Positions 29,130 to 38,520 are shown, counted from the stretch's first letter. The stretch: DNA of 64,000 bases from Pseudoxanthomonas sp. YR558 (GCF_900116385.1 NZ_FPCI01000002.1:992001-1056000); one strand, 5' to 3'. Made by a program: numbers and translations. Notes: generated from the letters alone by a model not told the origin.

Positions 29130-30185
29130 TCACTCGTCCTCGTCGGCCGAGGTCAGGAAGATCGGCGCCGATGCGAACGGGGCATCAGGTGACGTCCAGC
29201 GCATGAAGACCGGGCGCCGGCCGCGCTCCACGAAGTGGACCGCATGCCAGCCCTCGCGTTGTGCGTCGGGTGCGCAGATTTCCACCGAGACCGCCGTGCA
29301 GCCCAGCTTGCGTGCCGCGCGCAGCAGTTCGCCGACATGCGCCGCCGCCATGCCGCGTGCGCCATCCACCGACCAGAAATCCCGCACATGCAGCGTGCCT
29401 TCGATGCGCTGTACGGCGAACCAGGCTTGCAGTGCGCGATCCTGTTCGCGCTTGACCAGCAAATAGCGTGTGGTCGCCAGCGGGGATTCATCGAACCGCC
29501 AACGCAGGTGGGCGACGTCGCGCACCGCCATCACGCTGTCGTCCTTGGGCGATTCGGCCCACACCGCATCGATACGCGCATCGGCCTGGTCGGCCCAGGC
29601 GGAGCACAGCGATGGCCCACGCAGGCGGGAAAACGCGTCGCGGCAGGTGATGGCGACGTCTGCGGCCCAACCCACGGGCTTGGTCAGCCAGCCCGGCATG
29701 CGGCCGCGCAGGTAGCCTGCATGGCGCAACACGCGCGCGTAACGGACCAGGTGCGCCGGCTGCGCATAGCCGATCCGCTTGAACACCGGCGCGGCCTTGG
29801 GGTTGGGGAACCCGTACAGCACGTCCAATGCTTGGTCGGCAGCGGCGATCAGGCCCTGCTGGAGCATCAGCGCCGGACCGAGCGAGCGATGCTGGGGCAA
29901 TACCGCTAGATCGACCAGCACGCCGGCGCGCAGCTCGCGCCCTTGCCATACGAGGCGACGGCGACCGGCCGATGCGGTACCCACGTGGGTCGCGCCCGGT
30001 ACGTCCAGCAGCAGTTCGAGCAGCGGCTCGCCGTGCGGGCACCGCAGATAGAACCATTCGTACTTCGCCGTCATCCGGGCATCCTGGCCCAGGTTGCCTC
30101 GCCACAGCGACAGCACCGTCTCCCGGTCGCGCGCCGGCTGGCCGGCCTCCACGAGATACTGCGGTGTGGTGGGCATGGCGTTCAT
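29130..30185 (-). CDS. GNAT-type N-acyltransferase of the island
   Basis: A 351-residue protein with an N-terminal GNAT-like domain: DRETVLSLWRGNLGQ, GVLVDLAVLPQHRSLGPALMLQQGLIAAADQALDVLYGFPNPKAAPVFKRIGY, where the PQHRSLGPA stretch resembles an acyl-CoA binding loop. The C-terminal half resembles a second degenerate GNAT fold (VMAVRDVAHLRWRFDESP, LHVRDFWSVDG). It is the last gene of the ACP-ligase-nadE-GNAT operon and begins 3 bases after nadE. The operon suggests it transfers the acyl group activated by the ligase, onto a sugar amine. That substrate is inferred. Confidence 0.75.
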   Translation of the reverse strand: MNAMPTTPQYLVEAGQPARDRETVLSLWRGNLGQDARMTAKYEWFYLRCPHGEPLLELLLDVPGATHVGTASAGRRRLVWQGRELRAGVLVDLAVLPQHRSLGPALMLQQGLIAAADQALDVLYGFPNPKAAPVFKRIGYAQPAHLVRYARVLRHAGYLRGRMPGWLTKPVGWAADVAITCRDAFSRLRGPSLCSAWADQADARIDAVWAESPKDDSVMAVRDVAHLRWRFDESPLATTRYLLVKREQDRALQAWFAVQRIEGTLHVRDFWSVDGARGMAAAHVGELLRAARKLGCTAVSVEICAPDAQREGWHAVHFVERGRRPVFMRWTSPDAPFASAPIFLTSADEDE

Positions 30186-30188
30186 CGC

Positions 30189-31169
30189 TCAGTCCAGTTC
30201 GGGAACGTCGCCGGCCAGCACCGGCGCCATGTGCAAGTACTTCGTGGTACGGCGCTTGTTGCGGATGTCGTCGTAGACGGCCTGCGCGTGCGCTGGGGTG
30301 ATGCCCAGGGCGATGGCGAGCTCGCTGGCCGGACGGTCGTGGTTGAGCGCCCAGATCGCGAGATCCATCTGCTGGTAAGGCAGCGCGAAATAGAACTCGT
30401 CCTGACCTTGGCTCAGGCTGTAGGTGTCGGTGGTCGGGATGGCGGCGCAGACGCGCTCGGGCAGGCCGAGGTGGCGTGCCATGCCGTACACCTGCGATTT
30501 GTACAGATGGGCGATCGGCTTGACGTCGGCCGAGCCGTCGCCGTTCTTGACGAAGAAGCCCTGGTCGTACTCCACGCGGTTCGGCGTACCGACCACGCCG
30601 TAGTTGAGGCGGTCGGCGTGGAAGTATTCCAGCGTCTTGCGGATGCGCTGTTTGAAGTTGGTGGCGGCGACGATCGTGAGGTAGTCAGCCAACGCGAGGT
30701 CGCGCTCGTGCATCGCGCCGTCCGGCGACTGCGCGATCAGGCGGAAGCGGTTGATGCGGCCTTCGGTACCGCCGTCGATGACGATCTTGAACTTCCAGCC
30801 TTCGCCGTACTCGGGCAGCGTGTTGCGCACGGCCTCGTCACGCGCGCGGTAGCAGCCGATGGCCGCCAGCGCCGGCGCGATGTCCACGGTTTCGGTCCGC
30901 ACACCGAGATGCTCGGCCAGGATGTGCGCACGCGCCGCACTGTCGTCGGAGGAATCCTGCTCGGGGAGGATCAGCGTGAAGACGCGATCGGGACCCAGCG
31001 CGCGGACCGCGAGCGCAGCGCTGACCGAGCTGTCGATGCCGCCGGAGATCGCGACGACCAGGCCACGCCGGTGCAACTGGCGTGCGGTGATTTCGCGCAG
31101 GCGGGCGCAGATGCGGTCGGCTTCGCTCTGGTAGTCGATGTCGAGGACGTGGTGGTCGAGCTGGCTCAT
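30189..31169 (-). CDS. nadE: NAD synthase-family (NadE-like) amide synthetase
   Basis: A 326-residue ATP-pyrophosphatase of the NadE family. The PP-loop is SGGIDSSVSAAL (about residues 43-54), with LPEQDSSDDSAARAH, VVGTPNRVEYDQGFFVKNGDGSADVKPIAHLYKSQVY and RKTLEYFHADRLNYGVV as further NadE marks. It lacks the nitrilase domain, so it would use free ammonia. Its ATG overlaps the ligase stop (ATGA). Housekeeping NadE would not be expected inside an acyl-ligase operon, so it may amidate a sugar acid or an acyl chain intermediate. That role is inferred; NAD synthesis cannot be excluded. Confidence 0.85.
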   Translation of the reverse strand: MSQLDHHVLDIDYQSEADRICARLREITARQLHRRGLVVAISGGIDSSVSAALAVRALGPDRVFTLILPEQDSSDDSAARAHILAEHLGVRTETVDIAPALAAIGCYRARDEAVRNTLPEYGEGWKFKIVIDGGTEGRINRFRLIAQSPDGAMHERDLALADYLTIVAATNFKQRIRKTLEYFHADRLNYGVVGTPNRVEYDQGFFVKNGDGSADVKPIAHLYKSQVYGMARHLGLPERVCAAIPTTDTYSLSQGQDEFYFALPYQQMDLAIWALNHDRPASELAIALGITPAHAQAVYDDIRNKRRTTKYLHMAPVLAGDVPELD

Positions 31170-32680
31170 GGGCTTGCGGTCTGCTCCGTCAGTTGGATAC
31201 GTCGGACCTTGCCGGACGCAGTGCGCGGCAGGGCATCGACGAAGGTGATGTGTCGGGGGATCTTGTAGGCGGCCAGGCGCGCGCGACAGTGCGCCTTGAT
31301 GCGATCTTCCGCGCGCGGCAGGACTTCGTCCGCGACGACGAAGGCCTTGATCACCTGGCCCAGCGCGTCGTCGTCGACGCCGACCACCGCGACCTCGCGG
31401 ATGCCGGGCAATTCGGCGATGACTTCCTCCACGTCGGTGGGGTGCACGCGGTGCGCGCCTGTCTTGATCATGTCGCTGCGGCGGCCCTGGAGGAACAGGT
31501 AGCCGTCCGCATCCACGTAGCCGAGGTCGCCCGTGTGCAGCCAGCCGTCGCGCAGCACGACCTGCGTCGCGGTGGGATTGTTCCAGTAGCCCAGCATGAT
31601 GCCCGGGCCGCGCACGCAGACTTCACCCGGTTGGCCTACCGTGGCGGGCGTGCCGTCCTCGCCGATGACGCGCCAATGTGTGTCCTGCACGGGGATGCCG
31701 ACCGAGCCGCGCTTCTCGTCGAGCCGTTCGGGCGGCAGCCAGCTGATCCGCGACGTCGCTTCGGTCTGGCCGTACATCAGGAACAGTCGCGTATCGGGCA
31801 GCAGGCCGCGCACGCGGTCGGCGACGGCCGGGGCCATCGCGCCACCGGCCTGGGTCAGGTAGCGCAGCGAGGCAAGGTCGTGGCCACGTCGCTCCAGCAT
31901 GTCCAACAGCAACACGTAGGTCGACGGCACGCCGGAGAAGCCGGTGGCGCGATGACGCTGTACGGCGTCGAGCACCTGGATCGGAAACACCATGCTCGGC
32001 CCGAGCACGATGCACGCGCCGCTGGCCAAGTGGGTGTGCAGCACCGACGCGCCGTAGGCGTAGTAGAACGGCAGCACGCTGACGACCGTGTCCTGCGTCG
32101 TGAGTCCGAGATAGGCGATTACCGCATCGGTATTCGCCGCCACGTTGGCGTGGCTGAGCATCACGCCCTTGGGATCGCCTGTGGTGCCGGACGTGTACAG
32201 CAGTTGCGCCAGGCTCGCATCCGCTTCGCCCTCGATCGCAAGGTCCGCGTCGTCACCGTCCACCTGCGGCAGTGCCGTCTCGGAGGCGAGTTCGATGGCG
32301 AGCGGCGGGGAGGCGACGACATCCCATTGGGCGAGCGTCTGCTCCATGTCGCGATGGCCGGCTTCGTGCACGACGAAACGAGCCCCGCAATGTCGCAGCC
32401 AGGGGCCGAAATCCCGCGAACGCGCCTGTGCGTTCAAGGGTGCGACCACGCCTCCGGCCAGCCACGTGCCATAGATCGCCGCGGCGGCCTCGATGCGATT
32501 CGGCAACACGAAGGCCACGCGGTCTTGCGGCTGCAGCCCGGCATGGCGCAGGTAGCGGGCGAAACCGCACGCCTGCTGCCAGAACGTCGCGTAGTCGACC
32601 GACCGCGCACCATCGATCATCGCGACGCGCTGAGGGGCGCTGCGAGCGTTCCGGGCGAGGCGGGCGGTCAGGCGCTCCAT
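31166..32680 (-). CDS. AMP-forming acyl-CoA/acyl-ACP ligase of the island
   Basis: A 504-residue ANL-superfamily adenylating enzyme. P-loop motif LLYTSGTTGDPKGVMLSH (about 165-182), YGQTEATSRISW, HTGDLGYVDADGYLFLQGRRSDMIKTGAHRVHP and the C-terminal catalytic lysine in RTASGKVRR are all intact. It starts 16 bases after the acyl carrier protein gene and overlaps nadE by four bases, so its natural partner is probably that carrier. It resembles the ligases associated with exosortase/PEP-CTERM loci. The acyl substrate is unknown. Confidence 0.92.
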   Translation of the reverse strand: MERLTARLARNARSAPQRVAMIDGARSVDYATFWQQACGFARYLRHAGLQPQDRVAFVLPNRIEAAAAIYGTWLAGGVVAPLNAQARSRDFGPWLRHCGARFVVHEAGHRDMEQTLAQWDVVASPPLAIELASETALPQVDGDDADLAIEGEADASLAQLLYTSGTTGDPKGVMLSHANVAANTDAVIAYLGLTTQDTVVSVLPFYYAYGASVLHTHLASGACIVLGPSMVFPIQVLDAVQRHRATGFSGVPSTYVLLLDMLERRGHDLASLRYLTQAGGAMAPAVADRVRGLLPDTRLFLMYGQTEATSRISWLPPERLDEKRGSVGIPVQDTHWRVIGEDGTPATVGQPGEVCVRGPGIMLGYWNNPTATQVVLRDGWLHTGDLGYVDADGYLFLQGRRSDMIKTGAHRVHPTDVEEVIAELPGIREVAVVGVDDDALGQVIKAFVVADEVLPRAEDRIKAHCRARLAAYKIPRHITFVDALPRTASGKVRRIQLTEQTASP

Positions 32681-32696
32681 CGGCAGGCAGGGGCGC

Positions 32697-32951
32697 TCAG
32701 ACGGCGACGGCGAGCTTGCGCGAAACGAACGCGTCGACGGTCTGGATCGAATCGAAATTTGCCGGCGTCATTTCCTCGGCTGCGATCTGCAGCTTGAACG
32801 CGTCTTCCAGGAAGAAGACGAGTTCATGGATGCCGGTGGAATCGATGATGCCTCCCTGGATCAGCGAGTCCTGATCGCCCACGGCGGACGGATCGTCCGA
32901 GAAGAGGAAGTTCTGCAGGATGAAGGTCTTGATCTGTTGCTTCTGCGGCAT
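32697..32951 (-). CDS. Acyl carrier protein of the island
   Basis: An 84-residue carrier protein. The likely phosphopantetheine serine is S38 in IIDSTGIHELVFFLED; DST replaces the usual DSL. Four-helix size, acidic character and a C-terminal helix fit the family. The ATG at 32949-32951 follows a divergent promoter region facing the PQQ-dehydrogenase gene. It leads the operon ACP, ligase, nadE-like, GNAT, so it likely holds the group that the ligase activates and the GNAT transfers. Confidence 0.88.
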   Translation of the reverse strand: MPQKQQIKTFILQNFLFSDDPSAVGDQDSLIQGGIIDSTGIHELVFFLEDAFKLQIAAEEMTPANFDSIQTVDAFVSRKLAVAV

Positions 32952-33089
32952 GGTGTCCCCGGCATTTCCTGTTCCGTTGCTGTCCAGATGAACGGCGGTT
33001 CGGACGTTCACCGGCCAAGGGGACGGGGGGGCAGCGCGGACATTCCCGGTGCTACCATCGCCGCCCGACGTCACCGACAGGAGTCCACG

Positions 33090-34322
33090 ATGCGTGCTTC
33101 CTTCCTGATGCTGGCCCTGGTGGTGCTGGCCGGCTGCCGGCAGAACGCGCCTGTCGCGGAACCCGCCGCGCCGCCGCGCACGGTGCTGGATGCCTCGGCC
33201 GTGACGTACGCCTCCGAAAAGCAGGCGTTTACGGTATCGGAGCAGGTGATCGGCCTCGATCATCCTTGGGCAGTGGCGTTCCTGCCCGATGGCGGAATGC
33301 TCGTTACGGAACGCGCGGGTCGCCTGCGACGGATCGCCCCCGACGGGAGCGTGTCGGAACCGGTCGCCGGGCTGCCGAAGATCTTCGTCGACGGCCAGGC
33401 TGGCCTGCTCGATGTCGCGCTGTCGCCCGGTTACCCCAACGACAACCTGGTGTACCTGGCCTTCGCCGAACCCACGTTGCGCGGCAACAAGGCCGGGACC
33501 GCCGTGGTGCGCGGAAAGCTGCAGGGCAACGCACTGATCGATGCGGACGTCGTCTACCGGCAGGAACCGAAGCTGTCGCACGGAACGCACGTGGGCGCAC
33601 GGCTGGTGTTCGACGATCAGGGGCACCTGTTCGTCACCCACGGCGACAACCGAGTGGGCGCGGCGACGGCGCAGGAGTTGGACAAGCTGTCCGGCAAGAT
33701 CGTGCGCATTCGTCCGGACGGTACCGTGCCGGCTGACAATCCCTTCGTAGCCAAGGGCGGGGCACGCGGCGAAATCTGGTCTTACGGTCATCGCAACGTA
33801 CAGGGGGCGGCGCTGCATCCGGTCACGCGCCAGTTGTGGGCCACCGAACATGGACCGATGGGCGGGGACGAACTCAACCTGCCGAAGGCGGGCCTCAACT
33901 ACGGTTGGCCGGTAGTTACCCACGGCGTGGACTACAGCGGGCGTCCGGTGCCCGGGTCGCAAGGCAACGCCGCGCCCGGGATGGAACCGCCTCACCATGT
34001 GTGGATGAAGTCGCCCGGTCTCAGCGGAATGGCGTTCTACACCGGCGATGCATTGCCGGGCTGGAAAGGCAATCTGTTCCTGGGCGCGCTCGCCTCGAAG
34101 GCGCTGATCCGGCTCGAACTGGACGGCGATCGCGTCGTGCATGAGGAACGCCTGCTGGTGGACCGCAATCAGCGCATCCGCGACGTGCGGCAAGGGCCGG
34201 ACGGCGCGCTCTACGTGCTGGTCGACGCGCCGGCGCCCGATGGCAAGCTGTTGCGCATCGCACCCGCGCCGGCCGCCGTATCGGAACCCGCGCCGGCAGC
34301 GCCGGCGGCCGGCGCTCCGTAA
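33090..34322 (+). CDS. PQQ-dependent sugar dehydrogenase-like lipoprotein
   Basis: A 410-residue six-bladed beta-propeller of the soluble aldose sugar dehydrogenase (GDH-B, YliI) type. A lipobox LVVLAGC gives a lipid-anchored Cys at residue 17. Blades show HPWAVAFLPDGGMLVTERAGRLRRI, GLLDVALSPGY, LSHGTHVGARLVFDDQGHLFVTHGDNR, YGHRNVQGAALHPVTRQLWATEHGPMGGDELN and NYGWP, with the catalytic-type His in SHGTH and the GHRNVQG PQQ-site segment present. The C-terminus is Ala/Pro-rich. It could oxidise free sugars or glycan ends in the periplasm. CAGGAG is upstream of the ATG. Confidence 0.9.
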   Translation: MRASFLMLALVVLAGCRQNAPVAEPAAPPRTVLDASAVTYASEKQAFTVSEQVIGLDHPWAVAFLPDGGMLVTERAGRLRRIAPDGSVSEPVAGLPKIFVDGQAGLLDVALSPGYPNDNLVYLAFAEPTLRGNKAGTAVVRGKLQGNALIDADVVYRQEPKLSHGTHVGARLVFDDQGHLFVTHGDNRVGAATAQELDKLSGKIVRIRPDGTVPADNPFVAKGGARGEIWSYGHRNVQGAALHPVTRQLWATEHGPMGGDELNLPKAGLNYGWPVVTHGVDYSGRPVPGSQGNAAPGMEPPHHVWMKSPGLSGMAFYTGDALPGWKGNLFLGALASKALIRLELDGDRVVHEERLLVDRNQRIRDVRQGPDGALYVLVDAPAPDGKLLRIAPAPAAVSEPAPAAPAAGAP

Positions 34323-34335
34323 CACAGCACCGTCT

Positions 34336-35280
34336 TCAGGCGGCCGTCGTCGACGCCGGCTTGCGCGCGATGAAGTCCACGCTGGTGATGCAGAGCTGTT
34401 CAGCGGGCACGTCCGCGAACGTCGGATGCACCGGCATGGCGGCCAGTTGCTTCATCCGTTCCGCCCGCGTGGTGCGGGTGTCGAGATCGATGTCGAAGCC
34501 GTGCCGGCGCGCGCCATCGACGAACCAGTGCGCGCGCAGGCGGTTCTGGTAGAGGAAGGCGTTGTTCCAGCGCTGCCACTCCTCGTCGGAGTAGCGCAGG
34601 TAATTCAATTGGTGGACGTTGCGGTCCACGTAGGCGTAGTGGTCGCCGCAGTTGACCGAATGGAACATCACCCCGCGCGGCGACAGGACGCGCATCGATT
34701 CGGCGTACATCGCGTCGATGACGTCCGGCGGCACGTGTTCCAGCACGCTGTTGGAGAACACGACATCCACATCGCCGTCGGGCAGCGTGCTGCGGGTGGC
34801 GTCGGCGGGCGCGCGATAGTGGATCACGCCATCGCTGGCGGCTTCCAGGTCCGATCCCTTGCGCAGGGCATCGAGCAGTCGCCGATGACGGCCTTCGACC
34901 TCAGGGAGCGGCGTGCCCGCCGCAGTCGCGATGCGCCCCAGGAAGCCACCCAATACCTCCGCGCAGCGGATCGTCAGGTCCATGCGCAGGTGCGGATTGA
35001 GGTCGTAGGTGGTCACGCGCGCGGCACCCGCCAGATAACAGGCGAACGGGAAGGTCGGATACCAGCCGGTGCCGATCTCGAAGGCGCGCACCCCGGGCAA
35101 CACGATGCCAGCATCGCGCAGATGGCCGACCATGATCTCCCAGTCGTCCACCTTGGTCGCGAGCTCGCCATCGAAATCGCGCAGGCCGCCGAAACGCCGC
35201 TGCAAGTGGAAGTGCATCGTATGCCCACCGGGCAACGCGCCGAGAACCTTCTGGATGATGCCCTTGACCCGCCAATCCAT
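34336..35280 (-). CDS. Class I SAM-dependent methyltransferase
   Basis: A 314-residue methyltransferase with a Rossmann motif I FEIGTGWYPTFPF (about residues 66-78), motif II acidic end in TTYDLNPHL, and VDVVFSNSVLEHVPPD (motif IV). HSVNCGDHYAYVDRN follows. It is the last gene of the GT4-asnB-methyltransferase operon on the minus strand, convergent with the PQQ gene. O-methylation of a sugar hydroxyl is a reasonable guess; the substrate is not indicated. Confidence 0.85.
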   Translation of the reverse strand: MDWRVKGIIQKVLGALPGGHTMHFHLQRRFGGLRDFDGELATKVDDWEIMVGHLRDAGIVLPGVRAFEIGTGWYPTFPFACYLAGAARVTTYDLNPHLRMDLTIRCAEVLGGFLGRIATAAGTPLPEVEGRHRRLLDALRKGSDLEAASDGVIHYRAPADATRSTLPDGDVDVVFSNSVLEHVPPDVIDAMYAESMRVLSPRGVMFHSVNCGDHYAYVDRNVHQLNYLRYSDEEWQRWNNAFLYQNRLRAHWFVDGARRHGFDIDLDTRTTRAERMKQLAAMPVHPTFADVPAEQLCITSVDFIARKPASTTAA

Positions 35281-35313
35281 GCCTTGATTCCTCGATATGC
35301 CGCGTGGTCGGTG

Positions 35314-37299
35314 TTACGCGATCGCGCCCGAAGGCTGTGCCGTGGCCCCGGCCGGCGCCAGGCGTGTCTCCACGGTCTGCCGGTGCACCAGCATCGTGGA
35401 CAGCACGCCCATGAAGGCCTGGTTGTCGCCGAAGCCGGTGGCCCGGCCCTGCCTGCATTTTTCCACCAGACGCCCGACCGCAGCGGCATCGAAGTAGCCC
35501 GCCTCGCGGATCGACTCCTGCGACAACAGGTCGGCCACGTAGTCCAGCGGCTTGCCATCGAAGAAGAAACTCTGGCTGTCGGGGGCGCGGTACGGTTGCT
35601 TGGTCCGCTGCGCGATGTCCGGCGGCAGCAGGTCGGCCAGTGCGCGACGCAGCAGGTACTTCTCGGTCATGCCGCGGATCTTGAAGCTGGGCGGCAGGCG
35701 GTTGGCGAATTCGATGACGCGATGGTCGAGATACGGGAAGCGGCCTTCGATGGAGTTCGCCATCGCCACGCGGTCACCCTGCGAAGACAGCAGGTAGCCG
35801 GCCAGCAGCGATTTCGCCTCCACGTACTGGTCGCGGGCCAGATCGCTCCAGCGCGCCATGTCCGGTGGCAGCGTCTGTTCGTAGGCCTCCAGCGCATCCC
35901 AGCGCATGGCGGTGGCACGCAGTTCGGGCGACAGGAAGGCGAGTGCGCGCTGCGAGGTGGTCCAGCGCGGCACGTGGGCGAAGATCGGCCGGTGCAGATG
36001 CTCCATGCCCTGGCCGAAGAACGACTGCGCGAACGCCGGGTTGCTGACGGGGGAGTTAGGCAGGTACCCGTACAGTTTCTGCAGCAGGCGCGGGCGCATC
36101 CGGGAATCGGGCTGGCGTGCCCAGAAGCGGCGGATCTTCGCTTCCTTGAACAGATCGTAGCCACCGAACACTTCGTCGGCCCCTTCGCCGGTCAGGACGA
36201 CCTTGTAACCATGCCGGCGGACGCTGCCGGCCAGCAGCATCAGCGGGATGGGGCCGGTGCGCAGGACCGGGGTCTCGGTGTGGCGGATCAGGCGCGGCAG
36301 GGCTTCGCCGATGTCGCGGCGCGTGCAGGTCAGCGTGGTGTGCTCGGTGCCGAGGTGCCGCACCATCGCCTGCTGGTATTCGCTCTCGTCGAACTCGCCA
36401 TCTTCGAACGCCACCGAGAACGTGCGCACCGGCGTGTCGGTGAAGCCGCGGATCAGCGCGACGATGCCGGAGGAATCCAGGCCGCCGCTGAGGTAGGCGC
36501 CCACCGGCACGTCGGCGCGCAGCTGCAGGCGCACGGCGTCGACCAGCAATTCGCGCAGTTCGGTGGTGGCCTGTTCCAGCGTCAACGGGTAGCGCGCGGG
36601 CGAGGTGTCCTGCGCGTCCGGGAACGTCCAGTCCCAGTAGCGGCGCATGTGCTGGCGCCCGTCGCGCTCGACGGTCAGTACGTGCCCGGGCGGCAGGCTC
36701 TGCACGCCCTGGTAGAGGGTTTCCGGATCCACCGGCGCCCAATAGGTCAGCGTCTGCAGCAGCGCCTGCGTTTCCAGGTGCGCGCATTCGGGCAGCACCG
36801 CGAGCAGTGATTTCACTTCCGAGGCGAACCACATGCGGCCGCGCTGGCGCGTGTAGTAGAGCGGCCGGATACCGGCACGATCGCGCGCCAGCACCAGGCG
36901 CTGGCGCTCGCTGTCCCACAACGCGATGGCGAACTGCCCGTTGAGGTGCTGGACGAAATCCTCGCCGTAACGGTCGTAGAGGTGCACGATCACTTCGGTG
37001 TCGGAGTGCGTGTAGAAGTGGTGGCCCTTGGCCTCGAGCATCTGTCGCAGTTCGACGAAGTTGAAGATCTCGCCGTTGAAGACAGTCCACACGGTGCGGC
37101 GCGGATTGTGGATCGGTTGGTCGCCCGTGGACAGGTCGATGATCGACAGCCGCGCATGCGCCAGGCCGATGCTGGGCGCCGCATGGAAGCCGAAACCGTC
37201 CGGGCCGCGATGCGCGAGCGGATGGATCATCCGCTCCAATGCATCGCGTGCGCTGGCCGTGACCACATCGGGACCCATGAAACCCGCGATTCCGCACAT
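35314..37299 (-). CDS. asnB: Asparagine synthase (glutamine-hydrolysing)-type amidotransferase
   Basis: A 661-residue two-domain enzyme. The N-terminal class II glutaminase starts with the catalytic MCGIAGF (Cys2) and contains HRGPDGFGFH and RLSIIDLSTGDQPIHN. The synthetase domain has the PP-loop SGGLDSSGIVAL near residue 265 and GEGADEVFGGYDLF. In glycan loci such enzymes can amidate uronic acids or amino-sugar precursors rather than aspartate. The neighbours (GT4 upstream, methyltransferase downstream on the same strand) support this, though a housekeeping role is not ruled out. Length is typical of AsnB. Confidence 0.9.
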   Translation of the reverse strand: MCGIAGFMGPDVVTASARDALERMIHPLAHRGPDGFGFHAAPSIGLAHARLSIIDLSTGDQPIHNPRRTVWTVFNGEIFNFVELRQMLEAKGHHFYTHSDTEVIVHLYDRYGEDFVQHLNGQFAIALWDSERQRLVLARDRAGIRPLYYTRQRGRMWFASEVKSLLAVLPECAHLETQALLQTLTYWAPVDPETLYQGVQSLPPGHVLTVERDGRQHMRRYWDWTFPDAQDTSPARYPLTLEQATTELRELLVDAVRLQLRADVPVGAYLSGGLDSSGIVALIRGFTDTPVRTFSVAFEDGEFDESEYQQAMVRHLGTEHTTLTCTRRDIGEALPRLIRHTETPVLRTGPIPLMLLAGSVRRHGYKVVLTGEGADEVFGGYDLFKEAKIRRFWARQPDSRMRPRLLQKLYGYLPNSPVSNPAFAQSFFGQGMEHLHRPIFAHVPRWTTSQRALAFLSPELRATAMRWDALEAYEQTLPPDMARWSDLARDQYVEAKSLLAGYLLSSQGDRVAMANSIEGRFPYLDHRVIEFANRLPPSFKIRGMTEKYLLRRALADLLPPDIAQRTKQPYRAPDSQSFFFDGKPLDYVADLLSQESIREAGYFDAAAVGRLVEKCRQGRATGFGDNQAFMGVLSTMLVHRQTVETRLAPAGATAQPSGAIA

Positions 37300-37332
37300 G
37301 TGCCGTATCCCCTGTCCGTGTCCGTGTTGGTG

Positions 37333-38520
37333 TCAGGCCGAATCGGCCGCGTAGCCGCTGCGCGCGGTCTGTGCCCCGGCGACGGCTTCCTCGCAGGCCA
37401 GCAGCGTCTCGCGCGCCACCTGCTGCCAGTCGCGGGAGAAACGTTGCGCGAGTGCCGCTTCGTCCCATCGCCGGTCGAGCGCCTGCGCCAGCGCGTCGAC
37501 CAGCGCATCCGCATCGCGGGCTGGCACCAGCAGTCCGCTGGCGGCATCGACCACTTCCGGGATACCCCCCACGGGCGTGGCGACCACCGGACGACCGCAG
37601 GCGAGCGCCTCGACCAGCACGTTGGGATGGCCCTCCGAGTAGCTCGGCAACGTCACCAGGTCCGAAGCGACCATCCAGCGCGCGACTTCCGCCGGTGCCT
37701 GGCCCCCGGCCAGGTGCAGCGGCAATCCCGGTTCGGCGATCAGGGCCGCCGCGAGTTCGGCCTGCATGGGGCCGTCGCCAACGAAGACGACGCGCGCCCG
37801 CGGCCGGGCGGCGGCCAGCCGACGTGTCGCGTGCAGCAGCTCACGCAAGCCCTTCTCCGGCACCAGGCGACCCACATAGAGGACCACCTCCGCATCCTGC
37901 GGCAGCCCCAGCGCCTCGCGCGCCGCGCGGCGGTCGCCCGGGTGGAACAAGGCGGCATCGCAGCCGTTGGGAATCGCGCGGATGCGCGCCGGGTCCGCAC
38001 CGTACTGGCTGACGGCGACGCGGCCCAGGTCCTCGCTGACCACCAGCAGGCGCTGCGCGGCGCGGACGACGGGTTGGGTCAGGCGGCGGCTGATGGCATC
38101 GCGCACGCGCAGATCGGAACCACGCGCGCCGGCCACGAAAGGCACGCCCGCCGCGCGCGCGGCGCGCATGGCGCCGTAGCCATCGGGGTAGAGCCAGTAC
38201 GCCAACACCACGTCAGGCGCGAATGCCCGGACCGGTCGCGCCAGCGCCTGAGCGCACAGGTGGCCGTTGAACGGGCGGCTCAGCGCGGGCAGAGCGGGGT
38301 AGGTGACGTAATCCACATCGCAGCCGGCGGCCACGTGGCCGTCGTCGGCCGCGCGGTACAGGTAGCTGCGCGGCTGCGCCCAGCGGGGATACGTGGCGAT
38401 CGGGCTGAGCACCTTCACCTGCGCCAGACGCGAAAGTTCGCGCACGGTCTGGTACACGGGGCGGCCGCGGTTCGGTTCCCCGGCGATCGGGAACTGGGAG
38501 GTGACGATCAGGATGCGCAT
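37333..38520 (-). CDS. Family 4 glycosyltransferase
   Basis: A 395-residue GT-B retaining transferase. MRILIVTSQFP starts the acceptor domain; the C-terminal donor domain has VVLYVGRLVPEKGLRELLHA, VFVGDGPMQAEL, and the EX7E motif in YSEGHPNVLVEALACGRPVVATPVGG. The ATG at 38518-38520 excludes a 13-residue arginine-rich false extension. It leads the operon GT4, asnB, methyltransferase. Donor is unknown. GDLR in VAGARGSDLRVRDAI resembles capsule and EPS transferases. Confidence 0.93.
   Translation of the reverse strand: MRILIVTSQFPIAGEPNRGRPVYQTVRELSRLAQVKVLSPIATYPRWAQPRSYLYRAADDGHVAAGCDVDYVTYPALPALSRPFNGHLCAQALARPVRAFAPDVVLAYWLYPDGYGAMRAARAAGVPFVAGARGSDLRVRDAISRRLTQPVVRAAQRLLVVSEDLGRVAVSQYGADPARIRAIPNGCDAALFHPGDRRAAREALGLPQDAEVVLYVGRLVPEKGLRELLHATRRLAAARPRARVVFVGDGPMQAELAAALIAEPGLPLHLAGGQAPAEVARWMVASDLVTLPSYSEGHPNVLVEALACGRPVVATPVGGIPEVVDAASGLLVPARDADALVDALAQALDRRWDEAALAQRFSRDWQQVARETLLACEEAVAGAQTARSGYAADSA

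Noticed and set aside
37313..37336. gtccgtgt repeats between asnB and GT4
   Set aside because: Short and imperfect; not a tandem array worth annotating.
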